This document shows, piece by piece, positions 11,278 through 23,800 of a stretch of 64,000 nucleotides of DNA; position 1 is the first letter of the stretch, and each line of letters starts with the position of its first letter. Under the pieces are notes generated by a model. It was not told where the DNA came from and did not search any database. It saw only the letters and a program-made list of their open reading frames with translations. A program made the translations under genes and the position numbers. Source of the DNA: Hybos culiciformis (lineage: Eukaryota; Arthropoda; Insecta; Diptera; Hybotidae); NCBI GenBank assembly GCA_964007475.1, contig OZ023274.1, positions 38,743,860-38,807,859 of the forward strand, written 5' to 3'.

Positions 11278-14200
11278 TCTATTTTCAGCACAAGGTGAGA
11301 TGGCATTGAACAAAAAGAAAATTGTAATTGAAGCAACTTCTGTTGTAAATATGTTAAATTATTTTTCTTAAGAATTTTTTTTTAATTTTTTTTTTTAATT
11401 TTATAAAATACAAAGAAAAACCTCAAAACTCCTGAAGATACAGATGATATCCACGATGTAAAGAACCACAATGTTTTCATTTTATTTCTTTATATAATTC
11501 TATCTGTTTACACAATTATTGGTATAGGGAAAGTTTTATAAATTTTTTTTAAACAAATTTTATTCAATCTGATTTGTTGTTGGATACCAAACTTTGATTA
11601 TATATTCTTAAGATCAAAAATTTTACTTTGTTTTCAAAATTTTCAACTTAAACTTTTGTACTAAATTACTTAATGTATATAATAAACTAGTTCTTTTGCA
11701 ATGGGTCGCAGTATATTATTTAGTACTTATTGTTGTTAAAGCAGTTTCTTTTCACTAAAGATCTGCATATTACTATGTATTACAATTCCGATTTTAAAGA
11801 ATAAAATAATTATTAACGACTCCCTGTGAAAAATTTTATCTTCCTACAACTTTCAATAGTTTAAAATCAATATTCTTTTAAAAATATCAATAGAAATATT
11901 AATTAGTTGTGCAAAATAATTATATCTTTATCTTTATGAAAATTTCTTAAATAATTTGAGATTCATATGTTAAGGGCGGATTTACAAAAAAAAAAAAAAT
12001 ATCTTCTACAGCTTCATTCTACATAATATATAAACTAAAATCAAAACTTGTATCTTTTATTCAAAGCAGAGCATAATCTTAAATTTATTTTTTAATTAAA
12101 TATAATTTTGAAATTAAATTTAATTAACCCTGTCTAAATTAAAAAAAAAAGATTTTATTATTTTATTTTTTAAATTACTATAATTTAAATTAAAAAAGGC
12201 ATATCATTGGTAAATGTCCGAAAACGGTCACTTAATGACACATAAACATTTATTTTGAGTATATATTTTTTTATTTTTTACATTTTGACCTAAATTTTGT
12301 AATTGTAAACAGATTTGAAAGAATAAGAAAAAAAAAAAAGTAAATAAATTACATTCACTCAATTTCTATGTGTCCATCAAATTGTACACAAAATGACATA
12401 ATGGTCTGGGAATTATAAAATCAAAATAAAAACTAAATACATGTGGAAAATTCGTTTTTACAAAAAAAAAAAAAAAGAAATCATTACCTAGTTTCAATTC
12501 AAATTTTTTGAAAATAAAAAAAAAATGAAATTAAATTTATCATAATATTATTTTATTATTTCCTCCAGCTCTTTTTTCAATTCCAATTTTTTTTGTGGTC
12601 AATGAGAATTTTGTTTTATTTTTATAACATCATAAAAACAAAATAATAAAAATTTAGAAAAATAAAAAAATATTATCTGAGGTCTTTATTTGTTTTTTTT
12701 TTCTTTAAATTTCTATGTTAAATGTTTGCACATTTGAAAAATAAATTAGATAGATAGTTAAAAAAAAATATATATAAAATAAATTGATTTGAACAAAAAA
12801 AAAATAACAAAAATGTTAAGGGCAGTCACTATATATTCTTCCAATTTCATTAAAAGAAGATTATCATCTAACAATAGCGTCTTACATAATTATAGAATGA
12901 GGTTCCAAAATAAAATTCACATTCTTCTAATTTTCTCTGTACATCGAATTGTATAGTTATTTCAGAGTAAAAAGGGCAATTCACAGAGTTCGATGTGATT
13001 TTCTTACACATCTTTTTATACAGCATACTAATATTTAACAAACTTATTAAAACAAATCTGTCATTTCAAGATTAAGTTATAAAAAAAAAGCAAAACAAAC
13101 AAATGACCCAATTAAATAAAATTTAAAGCAAAAAAAAAATAATAGGTTTATGATTTGCGGAGGAAGGGATTAATTTGTCTCGAATAAAATAGAATTTTAT
13201 TAGACTTATTTTTTTTTATGTAAAATATTTTGTAAATTAAATTAAATAAATATTTCAATTAAAAAATTTATTAGGCGCATACACATATGTACATGCATAT
13301 ATTTTAATTACATAAATATTGTAAAATTTAGATTATTTAGAACATATTATTTCAAATTTAGCATAATATGTATACATAAGAAAATTCTTGTCGCATGATA
13401 AACAAAAAAAAATAGTGAATCATATTTGTGTGAAAACAGGAAATACCATATACTCGCGCTTTTCCCCTTTTCAATAGCAACGACATCAACATGAAAAATG
13501 TTATGACTTTGGGATTTGTTTATACTATTAATATAAGATTATTTATTTTCAGATTATTCGTCTTCAAATTTTTATTTTATCTATTTTTTTTTTCTATTTT
13601 CACAAAAATATTCGAATAAAAAATAATTATTGTTATGATGACATTGTGGAAATATTGGGGATTATATAAACAAAAAAAAAATCAGGGGGAAAGCGAAATT
13701 AAAGGGTTATTGTGTCAGAGTTTAAATAAATATTAAAGATAAATAAATATTTCTACTTGGTTGCGTGAGGAGAGTAAATGCACAGAGTTTCTGTACTTAG
13801 TCAGAGTCTTACACTCACATAGGAAATCCACCTTTTCTTTACAGAAAAATCTGCATGTAGTAGTATTTCATAAAATTCTAATATAAATATTATTATAAAT
13901 ATCTGATATAATTCTTTATTATAGTGTACTTTGCTACTTTGCTGCTAAAAAGTGTATATATTACTTATATACCTACTATTGAATCAAATAATTTATTTAA
14001 TATTTGTAAGATATGTGATTTTTAGTAATATTAAAATATTATTCAAAAAAATTCTTGAACAATATATGTATATTAAATATACATTAAGTAAAGACACAAG
14101 ATCCAAGAACTGCTGCAAACACTATCAAAAAACCTAGCACGAAAACTTGTTTAAAATGCTTGTAGTATCAAAAATAAAAATTTTAATAAAAAGTTTTAAA

Positions 14201-15273
14201 TATTTTTCTTCATTTTTATTTTTAAATATTTATATTTAAAAAAACGTTCATCACTTGATAATTATTTTTTTCTTTTAGAAATATAAAATCTAATTTTTTT
14301 TCACGATGAGATAAAATTGTTTTTTTTTTTTATAAGAAAATTATATTATTTTAATTTTTTATTTTTTCTTTTAACAATACGGAAATAAGGGATTGCCACT
14401 TAAAATTAGTTTTTGAATTTATCATTTTTTTTTTTTGATTAAAAAAAAAATATATTATTTTTTGTTATTTAATTTTGCTTTTAGAATAAAATTTACACCT
14501 ACATAATAAATTTTAGAACTGACAACAGAAATTCAAAATTATCATCATAGAGGCGGACTGTGAATAAAATGAATCTCCGCTATAAAGAAAAATTTAATCA
14601 CATTTAGGAAAATCATGTTAAACATATTGTAATTTTTATTTTTTGAAGGTGCAGCAACTTAAGAATAAAAAAAAAAATTAACATATGTTGACAAGTGTTA
14701 AAATCAATTACAAAACTTAAAGAATTAAATTAAAGGCTAGAAAATTAATTTTTGTTTTTCTTATTAAAAATGCTACAATGTATTAATCTTCTTCAACAAG
14801 AATATTATAAATTATTTTTTATTATTATGTATATTTGTTTTTTACGAAAAAGAAAATGAATAGTTATTGGCTTTATTTAAAAACAAACTGAATGAATATT
14901 AAGCGGAAAAGATTAACTTATAATATTATTGTCTCTCAATTATTAAGGCCCAGTTGATAAATGTGCAAAAAAAAACACAACAGAATCCAAGAATGACAAA
15001 TTTAGAACGAACTTCAGTGAACTCTTTTTAAATTAAATATATTTTAAGTTTAAGTAAAATTAATATAGAATTTTAAACTTAATCATATGAAGTTTTAAGA
15101 AATATTCGTCTTTTTCTTAAGGATAATTTTATAATATTTTAAAATAATAAAGTAATTTAAAAATGTTCGCAATGTTTTCTAATGCTAGAATATAAACTCT
15201 TAAATTCAATTCATTGACAAAACCGTGTCAGTTTAATAATAAAAAACATATGTGAGTCTCGGGACACACGGAA

Positions 15274-15819
15274 GAAGTGAAACTTCATGGCAAGTAGTAT
15301 TTTGTGGGAAGGCTAAATAATATTTAAAATGGCCAAGTGCATATAATATATGACGTCGATCGATTTTTTCGACGGCGACTAGTTGATTTTTGCCCTTCGA
15401 ATGCTGCGGCCAGTCGACTTAAAATTACTTGTTTTGGGGGAATTCGGCGGCTTAGAAAAAATTAAAACCCAGCGACTACTTATACCTTGTTCGCATTCTA
15501 ATTTAAATTCCACTTATATTCCGGAAAACAAATTACCGTTCGCATTACAAAATTTGATGAGAAGTGGAATTTAATGATGTATACAAAAATTTAGAAAGAG
15601 AAAAAATTTTTGTTGTTGAAAATTTTGACTTTTTATCTCACTTTTTATCAATTTTTTTTTTTTCATTTTGACTCGAATTTGACAAAAAAAATTGTTGCCA
15701 ACTATAATAAAATTTTACAATAATCGTTTTACTTTTGACAATAATTTGTTTTATTTTTTGACAATAATCGTTCTATTTTTGACACTTACATTTTTTTCAC
15801 TCTAAAGAAGTTTCACTTC
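15274..15819. mobile_element. Candidate 546-bp element with 13-bp terminal inverted repeats
   Basis: GAAGTGAAACTTC at 15274-15286 is matched by its reverse complement GAAGTTTCACTTC at 15807-15819. The enclosed 15340-15560 section is visibly richer in G+C than the surroundings (for example GACGTCGATCG and GGGGGAATTCGGCGG), as expected for a foreign insertion. The 64-codon open frame at 15383-15574 has no recognisable domain. The terminal motif is itself partly palindromic (GAAGT...ACTTC), which weakens the argument. No target-site duplication was identified. Confidence 0.45.
15717..15781. repeat. Three tandem copies of a 21-23 bp T-rich unit
   Basis: Units start with ACAATAATCG/ACAATAATTTG and end TTTTTG, at 15717, 15738 and 15761. 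They lie just inside the right terminal repeat of the candidate element 15274-15819 and may be its subterminal repeats. Confidence 0.7.
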
Positions 15820-17697
15820 AAAAGCATAGTTTTTTTAGTTTTAAAATATTGAATTAATTTTTGTTTCTTGTAATTCATTTAATAATCTAGTTAGTACATT
15901 ACTACTAAATACTTTCTATATCTTAAGTTTGTTGCAATCTGTAAACTAAGATTAATTCATTTTTAAATTTCCAAGCTAAACCAACTAAATTTATATTAAG
16001 ATAAAAATTTTTTCTTAAAAACTATTACAATAAATAAACATACAAAAAAAGCAGGAAATAATTGTAATTGCATAGAAAAGAATGTAAATCTGAAAAGTAT
16101 GTCATTCATAAATAAGAAAAATATTTTTGTAATTTAATTGTGATCATAAATATGCACAAAAAAAAAATAATAACAATGGACCACTTTAGGGTTCTTTAAA
16201 AATAAAAAGATAATCAGTATAAACTTATATAAAGTTCTATAAAGATATATTATATTTATATTTTATTCTTTTATATTTGAATTATATTTTTCTTGATTAT
16301 AGCAAGAAAAATATTATTTTATTATGCTTAAAAAATTTTACTATCTTTTTTTTGGTTGAGAAATGGGCGACAGCATTATGATTTTCTTTCTTCACTATTA
16401 TATTAGATTGTGCACCTTTTATTATTCGCCTAATACATATTTTAATACATAAAAAAAAAGTTAACATTAAAATATCCAATTCATATAAAAAAAAACTCTT
16501 TTATTTACTAAGAAAATATACTAAGAATTCATAAAGAAAAAAAAAATTTTAAAATTTAACGCCTACATTTATGTTTGGAATTTTTTTTTATAAGCATTAA
16601 CTTTTTAATAAGATATAGGAAAATATACTATAAATGTATAAAAAAACGTTAATTTATTGTTTTTTCTAATTTCCAATATCAAAACATATTTCCTATCGTC
16701 TATTTTTTGATATTCAATTTTGTGTACTAGGTAGGAGTTAGGATTTTTTTTTAAATACGTTTGGAACTAAAAGCCTAATCAAAGCTGAGCTTTTCACTTT
16801 TAATTAACTGAACTTTTGATTTTCTTACAACTTTGTTTCTTATAAAGTTAATTTAAATTGGCAAACATTAACCCGATGGAATGAATTGAGCCTGTCGAGA
16901 AAAATTTCATAATTTCAGGACAAAGAAAATATCGCTAGAAAATTAAAAATATTAGTGAATATTAGAGATACAGCATAATGTGATTGTATATATATTAATT
17001 TTAAGAAAAATTGTAATATTTTCTAAAAGCTCTAAATTAAGATTGAAAATTCATTATTATGTCTATTTGTCAAAATGTAAGAAACTCATATATCTTCGAA
17101 TGCATAAGAAACAAAATATTTTATATCCAATAAGTTGTATATGTCTTAAAAGAATATTACTGGGAATGTTTTAAAATACAATTTTTTAATTATTATTAAA
17201 GTTACAGAGTTTAATAAAAACGTTAATAAAAATAAAATTAAATGATAATGTTGTTTATTAAAGTTGAAAATTTTTCAACTTTCATCAACATTATATATAC
17301 CACATCATAGTGAAAAAAAAAATAAAATTTTCATTATTTGGTTATCATCAAAATTTTTTTTTTTTTTATATAAAATCCATGAAATTATTTCTATGCGGGG
17401 GATTTTCCATGTGAAAGATAAAATCTGAAATTTGAGAATATAGCTAACTGTAAATCACGAATTGACGGTTAAAGTTAGATATAATAAAAAATTTAGTTAA
17501 AATAACTTTACTGACATTAATATGACTTTAGTGTTCTCTTATAATAAATTAAATTTCAAAATAAATTGAATAAGATCAATAATAAGAATAATTGTAATTT
17601 TAACGTCTTATTAAAAGAAACAAGAATAGAGGTAATATAAAAATATACAAATCTGATGTAAGGCCATAAAATACTATATAGAAATATTGCAACATAA

Positions 17698-18126
17698 TGC
17701 CTTGTTCACACTTCGCTAATTTAACATGTTCGAAAGGAGTTAAACATCTTTGCAAAATCGACCGTTCAAACGATGTTTTTCATATGGTAACATGTTTAGC
17801 TCTGTCAGATAAACAATTTCAAATAATACCGGAGATAAGCTCAAAGGAACTGACGCGCCCAAAAAAGTTAAAATATATTAAGTTGTGTCAAGGTTAAGAA
17901 CTCGCGCGTCATTTATCTTGAGTGTATCTCCACCTCTATAAAATTTCAAAGTCAAAAATGACATACCAAGTAAAAATTAATGCATACTGAATATTGTTTT
18001 TGTAGAAACATGTTGAAGAACGTGTTTCTGTTTTAATTTTTTTACTATGAAAAAACACCATAAAAAACACCAACGGAACATGTTCGTTGTCCGAACATGT
18101 TAAATTAGCTAAGTGTAAACAAGCTA
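17698..18126. mobile_element. 429-bp non-autonomous DNA transposon with about 38-bp terminal inverted repeats
   Basis: The left end CTTGTTCACACTTCGCTAAT (17701 on), continuing TTAACATGTTCG, is matched by the reverse complement of the right end (18088-18123) with only a few mismatches. TAA lies directly outside at 17695-17697 and 18127-18129, consistent with a 3-bp target-site duplication of the PIF/Harbinger kind (inference). The interior has a G+C-richer section with a second inverted pair built around TGACGCG. The 66-codon open frame at 17697-17897 begins in the flank and terminal repeat and is not a gene. Confidence 0.75.
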
Positions 18127-19622
18127 TAAGATCAAAAAATTTAAATATTTACTGAAAAAGAAGAAATCTAGCTACTTGTAATCCACTATCACGAAATCGA
18201 ATTTTCCCTATGTTTGTGAGAAAATTACGTAGGAGGATAAAAATGTTACTGTTGTCCGAGCAGCTTAAACCCGTTGTCAGTGGGATTCTCAATAGGTATA
18301 TACATTTTGTATTCCGTTATTATAAACATAAGGAAAATTAGATTTAAAAATTTATTAACTATATCTCTAAAAAGAAATCTCAAACATTTTGCTTTTTAAC
18401 AGATTGCCACTTGAATTGCATTAAAAAATGTTATTGATAACTTTTACGAAATAAATGAATTTTGAAGAAAACTTTAATGGTACTTGGTTCCAATATCTTT
18501 TCAAATATCATTTTAAGACAGTAAGACATATTTCGTGATTAATGTAAATTCTGTCAACAACATTGAATTATGAAATATAAACTATGATGTGGTAGGTGGA
18601 AACTTCAATCGGGTAAAATATGTTATACCACCTTGATTTTTTTTAAGTTCATTATTGCAGGAATGTTAATCTTTAAAATTTTTCGGGCCAAATTTCTAAT
18701 TTAAATTTTTAGTGATATCAGAAGATTGAGCATTAACATTTCTAGAATTATCAGATACAAATTATATTTTTTTTGAAATTTCATAACAAAAAATACAGAA
18801 AAAAAATATTATTTGAATCTACATAAATTATAACATAATACTCTAGCAAAGTAATATTGCAACTTAAGTTTTAAATTTATGTCATCATTTAGTAATATAA
18901 AATATATTTGATGATATGTATTTTTAAAACTATTTCTATACCCAGACCAGCATATAGTATATAATTATATGTAATGCAAACATAGAAATTCTTGGCGGGC
19001 CAACATTAACAGATTCAAGATTTGCAGGTTGCTAATTCCTGCTTTATTGTACAAGCATCAAATAATAAAAATTTCCAATTTGAAAAAAAAAAAAAACAAA
19101 AAATTAATTATTTTATTTTATTTCTTGAAGTTAAATCTTCAGTACTTAAATATTGTGGGTTAATTTGTTTTTGTTACAAACTTATTGGAAGAAATAAATT
19201 TTTTTTAAATATAATTTGAGGTCATTATGTCAAAGAGTATTGAAATTATCCTAAGAGAACAATAAATATTTTAAAATAAAAATATATATACCTATTAAAA
19301 TAAAAAAATTTATTAATTTTATTCAAATTTTTCGAAGTCTACGAAGAATTTTGAAATTTTCAGTTCTCATTTTTATGTCAAATAATTTAGTACGATGAAT
19401 CTGTAACAAAACTTTAAATTAAACTAATTTAAATAATTCATAAACTTCAATACTGAGTGGATAAAATGAAGAATATTTGTTTTTACTTATATATGGTTTT
19501 TACATATTATTTGTATAGACTGTAAATTATTTTAATGCGTTGGGGATCGTTATGTTGTATTTAGTGCTATAGAATTTAGATCACTAAATGGAGTATTATA
19601 TGCGTCAATACACATGCAATCA

Positions 19623-19728
19623 TTTAGATGCATCTGCGTAAATAATGAAAAAGTTTAGATGCATCAGCGTATATAATGAAAAAATTTAGATGCATCAGCG
19701 TAAATAATGAAATCATTTAGATGTTTCG
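19623..19728. repeat. 31-bp minisatellite, three copies plus a partial fourth
   Basis: Units beginning TTTAGATGCATC start at 19623, 19654, 19685 and 19716, a constant 31-bp period. Each full unit contains TTTAGATGCATCWGCGTAWA then TAATGAAA. The fourth is truncated (TTTAGATGTTTCG). Confidence 0.85.
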
Positions 19729-19872
19729 TATTGAATATTACGTAATACCTAAACAAACATAATATCTCTCACAATATTTCAATACAGCCAAATACAAAAA
19801 AAAATGAGAAAAAATGAGAAGAAAAAATATTCTCTTTTTGCAACTACCTCTCCCCTACGCATTAAAACAGTA

Positions 19873-20055
19873 TATTGGATATGTAAACAAAATTTGTTAT
19901 ACAACTCGTTCTGTATTTACACAAAAATACATTGACACTTGTCAATTTATATCACTCGACCTTCGGTCTCGTGATATAAGTATTGACTCGTGTCAATGTA
20001 TTTTTGTGTATACAGAACTCTTAATTAATAACAAATTTACTTTACATATACAATA
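19873..20055. mobile_element. 183-bp near-complete palindrome (foldback MITE-like hairpin)
   Basis: The two halves are inverted copies about a centre near 19963-19964 (ACC-TTC-GGT). They match over most of their length, including TACATTGACAC/GTGTCAATGTA, TTCTGTAT/ATACAGAA, the TATATCAC/GTGATATA stem near the tip and the outer TATTG/CAATA. Single-stranded DNA or RNA from this region would form a long hairpin. The two open frames running through it (19814-20056 and 20075-20311) are unsupported. I saw no clear target-site duplication. Confidence 0.8.
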
Positions 20056-20741
20056 ATCTACTAATAAAGAATACCTACCTTATACAGCATAGTGAATTAA
20101 TATTCATTTGATAATGAAATAATATACAGGATATACATTTACTGTACATATAACCATTGATTAAGAATATATGATACAAGTTCACAAAACATTTTTTTCC
20201 ACTGGTATTTTTATTTGAAAGTCTAGTAAAACGAAATATAATTTTTTCAATATATTGATAAACATCATGCATTTTATTTTCTTTTACGTATACATTCAAA
20301 TAAAAATACAATAAAAAAAAGTTGTATAAAACTGATAATCTTTTTAGTATTCTTAATCAATGATATAATTTAACTGCGTTAAATAATTTATGACTGGATA
20401 AAACTGTTTCATTTGCAAGAGCAGTTAATGCGCCTTAATTAATGGAAATCATTTCGTACATCTGGTGAGAAAATAAATCGGTGTGAAAATGTTCGGTGGT
20501 TAAGGTGTAAATTCAATTTTTATCAATTTGTTTTGGAATATTTAAAGGCAGGAACATGTCAGACATCATATTAATATATTTTTGTATATAGCCAAAAGGA
20601 ATTTTCGAATTTAAAAGATTGAATAAGTAATGTGTGTTACTTAAATTTTTTTTGCAATTTTAATTTTAATTTATTTAAAATTATAGAATTTTATGCTGAA
20701 TGTACATTAAAAACATTGTTATAAGAAAAAGTCCCTCCTAC

Positions 20742-20840
20742 CTGTCTTCATTAGTTTCATCATTATTTTGATTGAACCAAGCTTGCATAGATAGACTTCT
20801 ATATTTTATAGACAGGGAAAGTTTTATTTGTTGATCATTT
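20742..20840 (-). CDS. Candidate exon or alternative terminal exon, about 33 codons
   Basis: On the minus strand, a frame ending GAC AG|GTAGGA at 20742/20741 reads NDQQIKLSLSIKYRSLSM and then QAWFNQNNDETNEDR. This is a balanced, protein-like composition unusual for this A/T-rich DNA. A possible acceptor, CATGTAG|A at 20841/20840, gives exactly 99 bp, but its pyrimidine tract is poor and the frame stays open further upstream to a TAG near 20890. Its phase (two bases of the last codon before the donor) is not compatible with direct joining to exon 3493-3669, which reads only in phase 0. Alternatively the frame stops at the following TAG (GAC AGG TAG, 20736-20738 on the minus strand), making it an alternative C-terminus. 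It could also be chance or a relic. The gene it belongs to is not established. Confidence 0.33.
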
Positions 20841-23800
20841 CTACATGAAATTGATTTTTTTTTTCGTGAATATAAAAAAAACTATTTTTTTTTTAGAAAG
20901 GTAATCAATATTTTTTGTCAATTACGAAATAAACAAAAATAATAGAAAGTACACAGAAAAATATTAATATGACTTTTTTTTTTTTTGTAATCTTGAAACA
21001 AAAATAGTAATTTCAAAATAAATACTTGGTTTGGGTTTATTCATGAAAAAATTTTTTATTCAAAATATAAAAACATCTGTTCACTTTTTATGGTTACATT
21101 ATTTACATAATATTATATCTATTATTTATATTTAAAAAAAAACTAAAAAAAAATATTTACCGCCAAAAAAAAGTGACCGATGGATTTGTTTTACAAAAAA
21201 AACTATGTTCTATTTTTATTTTTTTTTTTGCAACATGCCTTTTATTTTATTTTTCAAGTCTTACAATATTATAATTTTTGTTTTAAAATTCAAAAGCTTA
21301 TTTTCACTTAACTTTCTACTTTTTTTTTTCATTTCAAACATAATAGCAGCAGAAAAATGACAAGACGACAGGTCACGATCTCGGATAAGACGTCTTTTTG
21401 TTATGGTTCTTGATTGTTTAAAATTACCATATCCAAAAAAAAAAACAAAAAGGTTTTCAAATAATGTTGTTTTACCTTAGTTTTTAACTATAGAGTAAAG
21501 TTAACATTATACATATTTATAATATATTTTTCATTACAAATAAAAGAGAATTTTATTTTGCTTATTATTCGATAGAATTATCTTAGACATCTTTAAAGTA
21601 TATATTTATATTTAAATATGTGTTTAATCAGAGACTACTGAATTTATCATGTGTTTAATTAGCTGTTGATGATCCAAGAAGATTTCTGTTAATATATTTT
21701 CGCAAAATATTACACCTACGGTCTGTAAAAAATTTTGTAAGAAAAATACTATAATTTTTTTCTAACTTCAATTGCCTTTGTTGATTCTTTTTAATGTTTT
21801 CAGAGTATAGATTATTTTATGTAAGAAATATTGCCATTCTATAAATAATGCCGAAATAATTCTATGAGCAATAATTATAAGTTCCACAAACTTGAAATAT
21901 AGATTCCATGGAGAAGAAACAATGTTTTCATTCGAACATTTTCTTTACCTTTATAATATTTTAGATATTTCTATATAAAATTTGAATTTACACACTCCAA
22001 AATATATATATACAAAATTGTAATAAAAGAAAAATATTGACAAAAGCCGAATTATAAATAAAAAGAAAAAAAAAATCATGAGAGTAAACTTTTTATTTCA
22101 TTCACGTTGACAATTAATTTATGTTGGAATTCCGTGTCTGGATTTTAAATGAAAAACATAAATTTGCCAGTGTTTATTGTTATTATGATACGCGTATGTG
22201 AATTACATTTTAACATAATTACAACAAACATAACATAATCTAATAATTTCTCATGATATAACTTTTATTAAATACATATATACAATGCTTTGATATTAAG
22301 TACTGAATTGTAGGTACCAGAATTGAGCTGAATAGATATAAAATTAACACAAAAAAATTTCTTAAACTTAATTTCACACCATATAGGTATTATTATTGGG
22401 TAAAAATTAAGCTTCAGAATATGCTCGCAAACTTATTTTCACGAGTAATTTATTTTTCGTACGAATGTAATTAAAAAATGTGTATTAATATGTTAGAAAT
22501 CAAGAGATTAGATCTGAAGATTAGTTTTTTATGTTAACAAAATTTACCATATTCCTAAATAAGATAAATACTTTTTTTTGAACAAAGGACCAAATTATCA
22601 AGTTATTACGTAAGAGAAAGTTGTTAAGTAAATTTAAACCAGATGAAATAATTTTTAAAAATTATTATAACTAATATTTTCTGTGTGATTGTAAACCTTT
22701 AGTTACATATTATTATTTAATAAATAAAAAGTTATACAATTTTTTGTAATAATAAAAAACAAATTAATGTAATAAAAAAATCAATAAGTATATAGTACAT
22801 GTAATTTTAAGCAAAATTTTAACTTTTTTTTTTTCAAAGATTTAAAACGTGTATTTTGTAGCACCTTAAATGTAAATTATTTGCTTTCATTAAAAACAAG
22901 CGTTTTGCTATGCATCAATAACGTCCGCAACATTGTGGGAATATTTTTAACATAGTGGCACAATTCCGGTATATAAAATATAATAAACTATATTTTTTTA
23001 CTTTTTTTTATAACTAGTTAACTATTATTATGTTATTATGATTATATGCTAAGATGTTAATTCACATATTTCTTTAGGGCAATTAAAAACTACTTGGGCG
23101 GCATTCATGACAATTTAGTATAAAGAGATTACACGCGATATTTAAGTTGATAAGAAGACGTTATATTGTCGTCGCAGACCTACTGTCCGTCCATTAAAAA
23201 AGAGTACATAATGTATCTATATTAAATTTTAATTTTTTTATCTTATTTTATATGTTAATATTTATGCACAGTATAATTTTATTATTGAAATGTAGATATG
23301 CTGTTTTTTTTTTAAACAAATAATATGACGATGTTTTTTTTATTTTTTATAATTTTGTATTAATTTAATGTTAGATCGGAATAAATTAAGCTTTAGGGAT
23401 ATCACGTTGTGAAAATGAATAAATGAAGGTGTTATAAAACTATATGTTTACACTAATTACAGCATATTATTAAAAAATAAAACTTATATGTGAATTAAAT
23501 ATAAACTACCATATTAGGGTAATAAAAGAAGAGAAATTGATAATTTTTTGACAATAAATATTAAATAATGATAAATTTAATTGAAAAATTGAAAATTCGG
23601 GCCTTAAGCGGTTTTAGAAACAAAACTTCATTTATACAATAAAGGTATTAAGATATTTTATTGAACAGTTTGGTAAATCCAACGTAATACTAATAAAATT
23701 GGCAAAAAATTCAAATTTTATTGCTAATTTTAAATACTGGTATTTATAATTAACATAATATTTCTCTTTAGCTATTTTTGAACTAATAAAAACTAAAATA

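Noticed and set aside
17697..17897. 66-codon plus-strand open frame with Cys residues
   Set aside because: It begins in the flank and terminal inverted repeat of the element 17698-18126 and runs through transposon sequence; no domain is visible.
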